Positions 11,765-22,789 of a stretch of 64,000 nucleotides of DNA are shown one piece after another. The position numbers and the translations under genes are program-made. The DNA comes from Sabethes cyaneus (lineage: Eukaryota > Arthropoda > Insecta > Diptera > Culicidae): contig NC_071355.1 of assembly GCF_943734655.1 (NCBI RefSeq), positions 206,266,939 to 206,330,938 of the forward strand, read 5' to 3'. How positions within the stretch are numbered: position 1 is the first letter of the stretch; the number at the start of each line of letters is the position of its first letter. Below the pieces are notes generated by a model, which saw nothing but the letters and a program-made list of their open reading frames with translations, was not told where the DNA came from and searched no databases.

Positions 11765-13130
11765 TACCCGAATAAAAATGTATAGCGAAAACACATTAAA
11801 TTTCACTGTTACAAACATTGAAAAACTTCGAAAAACCACATTGAAACAGTGAAAATCTTTGTAAAAGTTACACTGTAGTTACCATGAATATCGCTGTTTT
11901 CACAGTAAATTTTAATGGAAACCGCCAATTTTACAGCGAATAAGGGGGTGATTAAGTGATGTAACACTAAATTTTTCGGCTTTTTCCCATACAAATAAAA
12001 ACCAAAAACAGTAAAATTTGTGGTACATTCATTATAAGTTTTACACTGTTTTACAACGTAGTTACAATGAAATTTAAGGTGAGTTCTGCAAAAAAAATTG
12101 TAGGCTTTCGGATTATTAGGACAAAATAAAACCGGCTGATTAATTACGGTATTTCATGTTTTTGAAAAGATATGATGATAATGAATTTGATAGACTTCGA
12201 ACTATTATGATTTTCGAGCCGCATTCATCGCTCATATTAAGAAAGTATTAGAGGTCAGTACACCTACATAAACAAATTCCGCTCTTTCCCATTCAGGCCT
12301 TATCTCAATCTGTTAGATCCTATCGACTCTTTGTTTTATTACCGTCTTCTATCGTTCCCTCTATCAATTGTAAAATCTACCGTACTACCGTTATAAAAAC
12401 TTAATTATATGCCTGACACCTCATTCGATGTCAAGACGTAGAAACAACGAGGTTGCCCGAATAAAAATGTATAGCGAAAAAACATTAAATTTCACTGTTA
12501 CAAACATTGAAAAACTTCGAAAAACCACATTGAAACAGTGAAAATCTTTGTAAAAGTTACACTTCAGTTACCATGAATATCGCTGTTTTCACAGTAAATT
12601 TCAATGGAAACCGCCAATTTTACAGCGAATAAGGGGGTGATTAAGTGATGTAACACTAAATTTTTCGGCTTTTTCCCATACAAATAAAAACCAAAAACAG
12701 TAAAATTTGTGGTACATTCACTGTAAGTTTTACACTGTTTTACAACGAAGTTACAATGAAATTTAAGGTGAGTTCTGCAAAAAAAATTGTAGGCTTTCGG
12801 ATTTTTAGGACAAAATAAAACCGGCTGATTAATTACCGTATTTCATGTTTTTGAAAAGATATGATGACAATGACTTTGATAGACTTCGAACTATTATGAT
12901 TTTCGAGCCGCATTCATCGCTCATATTAGGAAAGTATTAGAGGTCAGTACACCTACATAAACAAATCCGCTCTTTCCCATTCACGCCTTATCTCAATCTG
13001 TTAGATCCTATCGACTCTTATTACTGTCTTCTATCGTTCCGTCTGTCAATTGTAAAACTCTACCGTTATAAAAACTTAATAATATGCCTGACACTCATTC
13101 GATGTCAAGACATAGAAACAACGAGGTTGG
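11765..13130 (+). repeat. Tandem duplication, about 690-bp unit
   Basis: The unit starting CCGAATAAAAATGTATAGCG at about 11,768 repeats from about 12,457 with few changes, ending in both cases with CATTCGATGTCAAGAC and AACAACGAGGTTG. Within it, AAATTTCACTGTTACAAAC-like and CAGTAAAATT-like phrases recur, also seen around 16,790-16,930. No coding signal was recognised. Confidence 0.75.
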
Positions 13131-13416
13131 TCTATTCCATAGGAACGGAGCCTTTCCCCGAACACCCGCGTTAAGAATCGCGGCTAATATGTTGACAGAC
13201 GAACAAGTAAGTCGCAAGCGCCTGCATAGTGTCGTCGTCCCGTCAGTAAAACGAATTAGATTAAACTTCTGGTTCGTCGGTTTCTACAGTAGACGGAGGA
13301 AGAGACACAATTTGTGTCTACAAATAACTCAACCTGCCAAGGATTGGACCTTAGATAGCTTATTTCCTGCTTCGAAACAATTTGCATTGTTGCCGAATTA
13401 TATGAAAAATTTTTGA
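13084..13416 (+). other. Open frame of about 110 codons, unrecognised
   Basis: An ATG at 13,084 opens a frame through 13,416 with an Arg/Lys-rich middle (SRKRLHSVV and YSRRRKRHN). Its first part lies in the tail of the tandem duplication and its end abuts the histone-bearing repeat at 13,411. It could be a fragment of a transposon or host exon; a GT splice-donor-like AAGTAAGT occurs at 13,206. I cannot assign a family, and it may be chance. Confidence 0.2.
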
Positions 13417-14044
13417 CGTAGGACTACGGCAAGTTTTGAGATAGGGTGTCATTCCAAAAAATCGAAAAATGCGAGCGTCACGAAAAATGAAAGGTTTTGA
13501 GCGCTAATAGCTCAGCGGTTTTCCAATCGATTTTCAATATTCTTACACCAATCGATTGGAAAATCTTCTAAGAATTGACCCAAATAAAGAAAAGTGTGGA
13601 TTCTTGATGTTGAACTATTGAAAAATTGAAATTAATGAACCTATGTTTTACCAGAATTCTCGCTTCGTGATTGGTTGTTGGAAATGACGTCATCAAAGTA
13701 GAAACGCGTTTTCACGCTTCGGCTTATAATTCAGTCAATTTTCAATAGATTTCCAAGATATTTACACCAATTGATCGGGAAATCGATTGAAAATATTAAA
13801 AATATAGAAAACTATTGATTTTGTTTTTGAAAATGAATTTGAAAAATTGTTGTTTTTGAATTGATTTTGAAAATTTGAATTATTTTCATATTTTTGCCTT
13901 CCCTCGTCAGTGCTTCCCTAGCACGGATGACAGAAATATATACGATATAAGCTATGGGTTAAGCTTCCTTATGATTGTATTTAATTTACGCCCTATAGAA
14001 TCCGATCGAAAATTGTTGAGCTTCAGCTGTTGCTGCTTCCCACG

Positions 14045-14331
14045 GATAAGGCAACGAAGACATGCAAATTCACCAAGCGAGGTGTTGGAGCAGGAGCACT
14101 CAATGATCGCTGCCGTGATGAAATATCTGGCAACAGGAGTTCTGGAATTGGGAGGACAAATGCTGCTCGCGACAACGAAACGATCAGAATTATCGTCACT
14201 TGCAGCTGGCCATCCGCAACAGCGAAGAGTTGAACAAATTGCTGTCCCGTGTCACCGCTGCTATGAGAAGTGTCTTTTCGAACATTCAAACTGTTTTGTT
14301 GCTGCCCAAGAAGACGGAAAAGAAGGCTTAA
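14045..14331 (+). pseudogene. Histone H2A fragment in copy II (first)
   Basis: H2A blocks in order: RGVGAGA (near 14,078), IAAVMKYLATGVLELGGQ (14,105-14,160), AARDNETIRII (14,166-14,200), LQLAIRNSEELNKLLSRVTA (14,203-14,262), NIQTVLLLPKKTEKKA and the native TAA at 14,329-14,331. Frame breaks occur between blocks, so this is not translatable as H2A. Residues EVLELAGN have drifted to GVLELGGQ, and the same drift is in the neighbouring copy, showing that the two arose by local duplication after capture. Confidence 0.85.
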
Positions 14332-14357
14332 ATTTCCAGCATATCACGTTGAAAAAC

Positions 14358-14373
14358 CGTTCTTTTAAGAACG
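14358..14373 (+). other. Histone-type 3' stem-loop
   Basis: CGTTCTTTTAAGAACG, a 6-bp stem with loop TTTA, starts 27 nt after the H2A stop and is preceded by GAAAAAC. Size, loop and spacing fit the processing hairpin of replication-dependent histone mRNAs. Confidence 0.75.
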
Positions 14374-14471
14374 AAACATTTGTTCATGAAGATTTGAGGA
14401 ATTTTCACTCACAGATTTAAATACTATTTAACTTAGATTGATCTGATTATTCGCTTCTTTGCAATAATTTT

Positions 14472-14550
14472 AACCGATCACCTCGCGCTGCTGTTCGCTT
14501 GTTGCTGCTGGACGCTGGTTGCGGCCAACAAATATACTAGCTCCAAGTAA
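14472..14550 (+). pseudogene. Histone H2B C-terminus with native stop
   Basis: After ATCACCTCGCG (the ITSR motif) and a degenerate LLLPG region, the DNA jumps to GCGGCCAACAAATATACTAG, reading AANKYTSSK and TAA at 14,548-14,550. The EGTKA part present at 10,669-10,765 is deleted here. Confidence 0.75.
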
Positions 14551-14929
14551 ATGTATTTGGTCAAGCGTCAAAATAAATGAAATTGGATTTAATCAAATGG
14601 AAGAGTTTTAGTAACATCTTTTGCATCTTAGCAACACAAATTTATTCATACAGTAATAATACGCAGCGTAATTTTTCTTTAGCAGCAAAAGGCGAACGGC
14701 TCACTGGTAGCTTTGCTCTTTTGTTCAGACTGAAATTGAAATGCTCTATTTTTTATTTCACGTAGATGATAGAATGAAGAACCAAGAAAAATGGGCGTTG
14801 CTTGTCGCTTGCTCTGGTACATAATACGTGGTAAGCCGGCGAATAGCATTATTCAAACGCTAGCTAAGCTAGTGCCAACATCGTTTGCCAGGCAAACGGA
14901 AGTCACGTACGATTCGTGCACGTGTTCAT

Positions 14930-15192
14930 TGGCGGCTGACCGTGTGTTGGAGCTGAAGCACTCATTTCGCTGCCGTGATGGACTATCTGGCGACAGGAGT
15001 TCTGGAATTGGGAGAACAAATGCTGCTCGCGACAACGAAACGATCAGAATTATCGTCACTTGCAGCTGGCCATCCGCAACAGCGAAGAGTTGAACAAATT
15101 GCTGTCCCGTGTCACCGCTGCTATGAGAAGTGTCTTTTCGAACATTCAAACTGTTTTGTTGCTGCCCAAGAAGACGGGAAAAGAAGGCTTAA
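14930..15192 (+). pseudogene. Histone H2A fragment in copy II (second)
   Basis: Near-identical to the first copy from AAVMDYLATGVLELGEQ onward, through LQLAIRNSEELNKLLSRVTA to the KKA-TAA end at 15,190-15,192. An extra G near 15,177 shifts the last codons. The 5' side differs: GGCGGCTGACCGTGTGTTGG resembles the AERVGAGA region. A histone-type hairpin follows. Confidence 0.8.
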
Positions 15193-15218
15193 ATTTCCAG
15201 CATATCACGTTGAAAAAC

Positions 15219-15234
15219 CGTTCTTTTAAGAACG
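15219..15234 (+). other. Histone-type 3' stem-loop
   Basis: The same 16-nt hairpin as at 14,358 (6-bp stem, TTTA loop), 27 nt after the second H2A stop. Confidence 0.75.
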
Positions 15235-15334
15235 AAACATTTGTTCATGAAGATTTGAGGAATTTTCACTCACAGATTTAAATTCTATTTAACTTAGATT
15301 GATCTTATTATTCGCTTCTTTGCAATAATTTTAA

Positions 15335-15640
15335 CCGATCACCTCGCGCTGCTGTTCGCTTGTTGCTGGTGGTTCATTTCGTTGCCGTGATGGCATAGTT
15401 GGCTGCTGAAGTCCTGGAATTGGCAGGAAATATGCTGCTCGCGACAACAAAACGACCAGAAGCATCCCACGTCACTTGCAGCTGGCCACTTGGAGTGGTA
15501 TTTCTCGTGATTCAGGACCATACACGAACGGTTTCGTTGATCTCATAGCTGCTGAGGCTTTCCGGTTGGTCCGTTGCAACAAGCCGTGCCTGGTTAGCGG
15601 TTATCGGTACTCCAATTTACCGAACAGAGAATTACGTTAA
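15335..15640 (+). pseudogene. H2B/H2A/H2B chimeric fragment
   Basis: Order on the plus strand: ITSR-type H2B DNA (15,338-15,360); H2A LAAEVLELAGN (about 15,390-15,430); H2A RDNKTTRSIPRHLQLA (15,440-15,488), closer to canonical H2A than the other copies; then H2B RDSGPYTNGFVDLIAAEAFRLVRCNK (split by drift) to about 15,575, and LVSGYRYSNLPNREL to a TAA near 15,637. Pieces of two histone genes are fused without regard to frame order. A perfect GGTCCTTTTAAGGACC hairpin follows at 15,692. Confidence 0.75.
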
Positions 15641-15994
15641 ATGCGTTAGTGCAAGTTTATTGCAAGCAGGAGTTATGATAATCAAACAATCGGTCCTTTT
15701 AAGGACCACACAACGATTGAAGAGTTTATTATATTTTCTTGCCCAGTTAATACCATAATTAACACAGTCAACGAGGGAAAAGTTGAATTTTTCGCCATTG
15801 CGGACGACCAACCAAAGACGGTAATAAGTTTTCTGGTCACAGGTGACATTTTCTGCGACTTCCAATACGTCTGCAGGTTGTAAATGCTTTATCCGTGTCC
15901 TTTTGTAAGCCGCAGAAAAGTTGCGCAAAATTTTCAACTTTTTGAAAACTCGCGCGTACCGTCTACCGATTACCAAAGGAAAAGCACTATTCAA
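15632..15994 (-). CDS. 120-codon ORF, possible very divergent H2A-like protein
   Basis: The frame is open for over 120 codons without an in-frame ATG; it follows an upstream stop, so the 5' end is missing, spliced or non-AUG. By eye it aligns with H2A: FPLVIGRRYARVFKK to FPVGRIHRLLRK, ADVLEVAEN to AEVLELAGN with one net gap between, CDQKT to RDNKKT, RNGEKFNFSL to RNDEELNKLL, and VVLKRT to VLLPKKT. Identity is low (roughly a quarter), so this is a hypothesis. Against it: the ORF runs antisense through a histone-type hairpin at 15,692. The identical frame is in copy III at 33,452-33,814. It could instead be an unrelated or chance frame. Confidence 0.35.
   Translation of the reverse strand: MNSAFPLVIGRRYARVFKKLKILRNFSAAYKRTRIKHLQPADVLEVAENVTCDQKTYYRLWLVVRNGEKFNFSLVDCVNYGINWARKYNKLFNRCVVLKRTDCLIIITPACNKLALTHLT
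15692..15707 (+). other. Canonical-looking histone stem-loop
   Basis: GGTCCTTTTAAGGACC is a perfect 6-bp stem with a TTTA loop, flanked by AATC and ACACAACG. It closely fits the histone mRNA hairpin and, on this strand, follows the H2B part of the chimera by about 55 nt past a stop. A decayed version is at 9,815-9,830. Confidence 0.75.
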
Positions 15995-16784
15995 CGTAGA
16001 AACATATCATACAAATTTATTTACTGTTTGGTTTAGTTACTAACTTGGTTTCGTTTTAATAAAATAGATTCAATCAATTGGGTATTTTAATTTTCCCAAA
16101 AAAGTTGCTTTTTTTGCCTCATTTAATAACCCGTCGTTTTCTGAATCTAACAGTTCTTTTTTTATTTCAATTAAGTGAATATTTGTTGAAAAAATTAATA
16201 AAAATCAAAAATAGAATGATTTGCTGTTTGACAGATATCAACCAAATCGATTGATTGAAATGATGTCAGAAGTTCTCTTCCTCTCTTCTATCTTTCTGAT
16301 AGAGCTTTTCATTTTGACCGAGCTTTTGACAGCTCCCATATGAAACCTGTATCGGCTGATGACCATAGTTTATCTATCCACTGTGTTGTCTAAGGCGAGC
16401 TGAGAAGAAAAATGGTTTACTTATAAGATATCGTCTTATCCTAAAAAAAAATTTTAAATGAAAAAAATGCTTTTTTTATTACTTTCACTCGTCAAATTTG
16501 AAAAAGTCTTCATGTGACTTTACAGTGACATCATATATTATCATAATATGTGAGAATTTAAATACCGCTAAAATACCCAATTCATGGATATAACTCCAAA
16601 ATCGGTTGAGGATTGAATGTATACAATGTTTCTATTTTGATGACCGTTACGGGTGTAGCTTGTATACATGAAGAATCGTATTATTATATACATGGATACA
16701 TCCTACTATCGCTACAAAGAGACTTACGTGGTCCTACGTCACCTATGCGGTCGTGTCTTGTGCACAACCCCTCTGATTTTTTTT

Positions 16785-16975
16785 GTAGTAAACAGTAAAA
16801 TTCATTGTAATCGTAAAGTTTTTACATTAATATGAACACATTATGAAATATTTTCCAAGAACGGTACAGTGAAGTTACAGCATAAAGTGTTGTGAACAGT
16901 AAAATTCATAGTAACCGTAATGTTTTTACATTAATATTCGTTATGCATTTCTATGCGGGTAGGCATAAATACCTT
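16785..16975. other. Short repeat debris
   Basis: Two copies of AACAGTAAAATTCAT..GTAACCGTAA-like sequence (16,792 and 16,898) resemble the tandem duplication at 11.8-13.1 kb. No gene is seen. Confidence 0.5.
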
Positions 16976-18190
<1,215 letters not shown>

Positions 18191-18850
18191 TTAATAAACA
18201 ACGATTTGTAACTTTATACAATATGGCGTTCAAAAACCTACACGTGTTGTACAAAATACAACAGTGTGAGTAACCGAAGGTTAAACAAAAATTGATGAAA
18301 TTTATTCAAGAAAACTTTATTGTTGTGAATCAAATAGAATGGCATTACAGGAAATTATGCATAGTTCAAAAATCTATAAACTAGACCTTTACTAGGCAAT
18401 GTATATGTTAAAGAATAATATTTCCTCTTATAACTTAATTTTACTTGCACTTACTCAAATTAGTAGCAAATTACTTACCCTTACCCAGCATTTTCATGGA
18501 AAAAGGATCTATGAAATTTTTTTTTGATTATAGTGACTGTAATAGTTTAGGTCATTCGTGACTTCTGCGGGGTTGGGATTTGGACCCGGGTCCTCGGCGT
18601 GAATGCTAACCACCACGCCGGGATTGACCCCATCTATCAAAATTTATAAGTGCTCCTATTTTGTCAAAAAAAGATTTTCAAACTTTTTCAATTTTCAAAA
18701 ATTTTCTGTAAACCAACGCACTACGCAATGTTAACCAATAGATGAATTATGTTCCGAAGACGTGTCGATTTCTATCTCAAATAGCAGGTAAGACCGTATA
18801 ACAAAGGTTCCTTTCACCACTAGGTGGATTAAATCGGGTTTTTATTAGAT
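18191..18850 (+). repeat. TG-repeat family, right-hand end
   Basis: ACCTACACGTGTTGTACAAA through AACAAAGGTTCCTTTCACCA and CTAGGTGGATTAAATCGGG matches 55,670-56,102 and 26,370-26,720. It is therefore a truncated or rearranged copy of the family's 3' part. Confidence 0.7.
18562..18626 (-). other. tRNA-like (SINE-type) promoter segment
   Basis: The minus strand contains GGCGTGGTGGTTAGCATTC, like a Pol III A box, and 25-30 nt on GGGTCCAAATCCC, like a B box (GGTTCRANTCC). The surrounding sequence does not fold into a full tRNA that I can recognise, so a tRNA-derived SINE head is more likely than a tRNA gene. It interrupts the TG-repeat family tail at 18,191-18,850; the other copies lack it. Confidence 0.4.
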
Positions 18851-20020
18851 GATTTAGAATACTCAGCTGTAGTGACGTCATATCAGAAACGGGTTTTTCA
18901 CACAAGGGTGTATTCGGAAAACTATGTTATAGCGTTATTTAAGAAGTGTTTAAGATAGTAGCATGAGTATGAAAGTATATTTCAAAATGCGATTTTTCTC
19001 GTTCGCACAAACATTATTTGATGCTAGCGCTGCTTCGATGCACTATCAATCCTCTCCATACAAAAGTTGGACAAACATAAACAAGTTGTCCGAAGATACT
19101 GAAAATGCCACCTAGTGGTAATTTTGGGTCCCTAAATCTGATTATTGCATTTAAAATGTTCTAAAATTATCATATGAATGTCTAAGGTTGATTAAATTTT
19201 TTATTAATACTGTAAATCATATAGGGCGAAGTCCTGTATGGCCGGACTGGCTTCTATGCCTATGATTGATATTTTTAAATTAACATGAAAACCAGATAAC
19301 TGCTGGAAAGAATATGGAAGTTTACAAAGCTAACTGTGGCATTATTTATTTTTCTAAGTATCGGCTAAATGAGGTACACTCAAGTCACTTTTCACGCGAA
19401 TGATGCGTTCCACGTAAATCGAAATAGCGTAAATTCCGAAATTCGCGTCAAGAACCGCGTAAATTTCAATATCACAAAAAAACCACGTAAACTCTGAAAT
19501 TTGCGTAAAAACCAAACCGCGTAAAAAGCGACTTCAGTGTATTTTAATTTTAGGTAGAAATACTAAAATGAGCAATTCTGTTAATATTGAATACCATAGA
19601 AATAACAAAATGAAATATTAATTTTTTTTCTTATGAAACTAAAAGGAGATATTCATTTAGTATTAAATATCATCTGAATAATATAACGTGATGTTTCATT
19701 TTTTCTTAAAATGTCAAAATGAGATATAGATTTAGTATTAAATAGCATAGTAATAGCGAACTGAGATATTCGATTGACGTCCCGTGTGCAAAAACATTTG
19801 ATATTATTTAGGTATTGCAATAACAAAACCAGTTATTATTCAAGTGCTTGTAGAAGATTTTTCAGCTAATATTTTAGTTATTTTACCTCTTATATCAAGC
19901 TCGTCAATACCAAATTTAGATATGCAGTTATTCACCCAAAAATATCTGGATAAGGTATTCTCCAGTAATTTTTTCCTGCTCGGGTTAGAACACATCAATG
20001 TGTTATATTGAAACTGAAGA
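18851..20020. other. AT-rich DNA without a recognised gene
   Basis: No ORF with family motifs. Around 19,380-19,540 the phrase CGCGTAAA recurs with variations, a degenerate short tandem motif. At 19,988-20,020 AACACATCAATGTGTTATAT is the reverse complement of a segment of the adjacent TG-repeat element (21,658-21,685). Confidence 0.5.
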
Positions 20021-20147
20021 AAACTATTTTTACCTTTGATATACTATATAACAAATGTTTAGAAATTGGTCGAAAAACACGAAATTGATCCGAGGCCCAG
20101 AGGGCCGAGTCACTTATACCAATCGATAGAGTTCGACGAACTGAGCA

Positions 20148-20608
<461 letters not shown>

Positions 20609-22789
20609 GAACGCAATTTTCTATCGCCTATTTCTCGTAGAGGACTGAACCGATTCGACTGCTATTACTTTCGTTTGAAAGGTATTATTGCCTAGTCTAT
20701 CACTATTCAATTGTTTCGAGGTCCGACAATTTGATTAAAAGTTATAAGTAAAAATGTGAAGATTACGTGACACGATTTTCTCCGGAATCACATGACCGAT
20801 TTCAACGATCTTAGTAACATATGAAAGCTCTTATTAATGCTAAATATTTCAGGTAGTTTTATTTAAAACAAAAAAGTAGTTCAAAAGTTATGCTTTAAAA
20901 ACCTGTTGCGACAAGGTAATAATTATCGCCTGTTTCTCAGAGATGGCTGAACCGATTTATACGCTATTAGCCTCATTTAAAAGATAATATAGCCTAATAG
21001 ATCACCACTGAATGGTTTTTTGATTGGACGTTTAATTCGAAAGTTATGAGCAATCGTATACAACACATTAAAATTTACAATAATTTATAACGATTTCATC
21101 TAAGATAATTTATCTAGTTTAAATTTTTTTGGCATCAAATTAGAAGTTTTAATGCTGCAAATATATCTGCGAAATTTCAGAAGAATTGGTTTCGCCGGTC
21201 AAAAGATATTGGGTGCTTTGCCCAAAGTTAAACGCGGTCTAGAGGAAACACCGCGCTTGAAGCAAACACCGCGCTAGAACTGTTGCCAAAATGTTGTAAA
21301 CAAACATGTTGTTCGCGTAACTGGGTGGCCTAAAGTAACCAAAACTTTATGATTTATGTGTAATTTCTTCCAATAATATAAAAATCGACCCAGCTACCAT
21401 GAAAGAGCATTTCATTTTTGAACAGCGCGGTGGATAACTTTCTATGAAACTCACAATATTAACCCTCGAACACTCGCACCAACTTTTGTAACACGGTTAC
21501 TTGCGCGCACAGTAGTTCAAAACCAAAAAAACGCGCGTACTAGAGTTTTGACTGGGAAAACTTGTTTGTCGAATCTTTGGAAGAGTTTCTAGAAATTCTA
21601 TCGTCTGGAAGAATTTAAATTTTGTCCCACTAAAAGTGCAATAAAAAAATTTATTCAGTTTCAATATAACACATTGATGTGTTCTGCAAACTTTAAGAGC
21701 ATATTATTACAAGAAATTTTGCTGAAGATAGTAACCGTCTATCTCTTCAGCGAAGATAGAGAAATCTTATTTTTATTGTATACTAGCTGACCCGACAAAC
21801 TTTGTATTTCCACAAATTAACATGTGTTGTACATAAATCATGAATCTCGGATGATCTTTGTCACAATCACGAGTTTTGCAAGTTTCTGAGGAGTTCAATC
21901 TTAGATGATTCATTTTGGCAGTTACGTAACTATGAAAGCATCCCACGTAACCAATAAGCTTCACCAATGCTATTCAAATGTAGGCCAATAAGCATTTAAG
22001 TCGCCTTAAATGCTGCTTAAATGCTATTTTGGCAAAATATGCAGCTACTTTACTGATAACCTTCTTATAGTGCTGACAATGCTAATTTACAGCTAATTAC
22101 CGACACGAAGAATTTGAATACAATTTTGGATGCCAATTTACTACACCTATGCAATCAAAAACCTAATATACAACAACGTGCAGTATAAAATGCCAGATAC
22201 GCTGATTTGCTGCTTATGTTGATGCTTATTATTTACTAGGAATGGGTAGTTTAATATACAAATTTGCAATTTTTCCTCACAGTAAAGTAGAAAACAAATC
22301 CCCTGTCACCTCATTGCATAGCCAGAAAGCGGATAGTAATATTCGCCATGATTGTACAACATTTCGCCGAATATCATTTTGCGAAAAACCTTAAGCGGAA
22401 TGTACCATTTCACGGAAAACTTTTTTGTGGAAAGTACCATTTCGCGATCCTCTCCTTACTCGCTGTCGCTCGTTCCAGGAAACCCAGGTAGACCTAGGAA
22501 AACAAATAAGGCTAGACAGTAGTGATTTCTGCGGAGAGTTGCCTCCCCCCAGTGGGCGGCGCGGTCGACGGCGAGTCGCCGGCAACACTCGCGGCCGTCT
22601 CGTCCTGAATGATCTAGTGTTACTATAGATAGTTTTTGTGGTCTTGTTATTGACTAATGTTTTATGGAAGAGTCTCGAATTTCTCGAGTTCGATTAGTTT
22701 TTGAGTTTCGCAAAAAATTCTGTTTTATTTGTATGAGAGTCCCCCTACCACAGGGGTGAGAGGTCTCTAACTATCATAAAATAAATTCA

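Larger units (their letters stand above)
13411..16784 (+). mobile_element. Histone-bearing repeat, copy II
   Basis: Left end TTTTGACGTAGGACTACGGC (7 bp shorter than copy III), right end ...CAACCCCTCTGATTTTTTTT. Order: an AT-rich left block with CGATCGGAAAAT-type palindromes; H2A with hairpin; H2B C-terminus; a spacer; second H2A with hairpin; an H2A/H2B chimera; a 120-codon ORF on the other strand; the right block. It mirrors 32,662-36,042 with coordinates summing to 49,446 at every point tested, so I found no indel apart from the 7 bp near the end and only isolated substitutions. Confidence 0.75.

Noticed and set aside
13875..14420. A 181-codon open frame as an intact novel gene
   Set aside because: It reads through H2A DNA in mixed frames; the H2A blocks occur in different frames, so the long frame is incidental.
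18562..18626. A functional tRNA gene
   Set aside because: Boxes are degenerate (GGGTCCAAATCC) and I could not see a cloverleaf with a proper acceptor stem.
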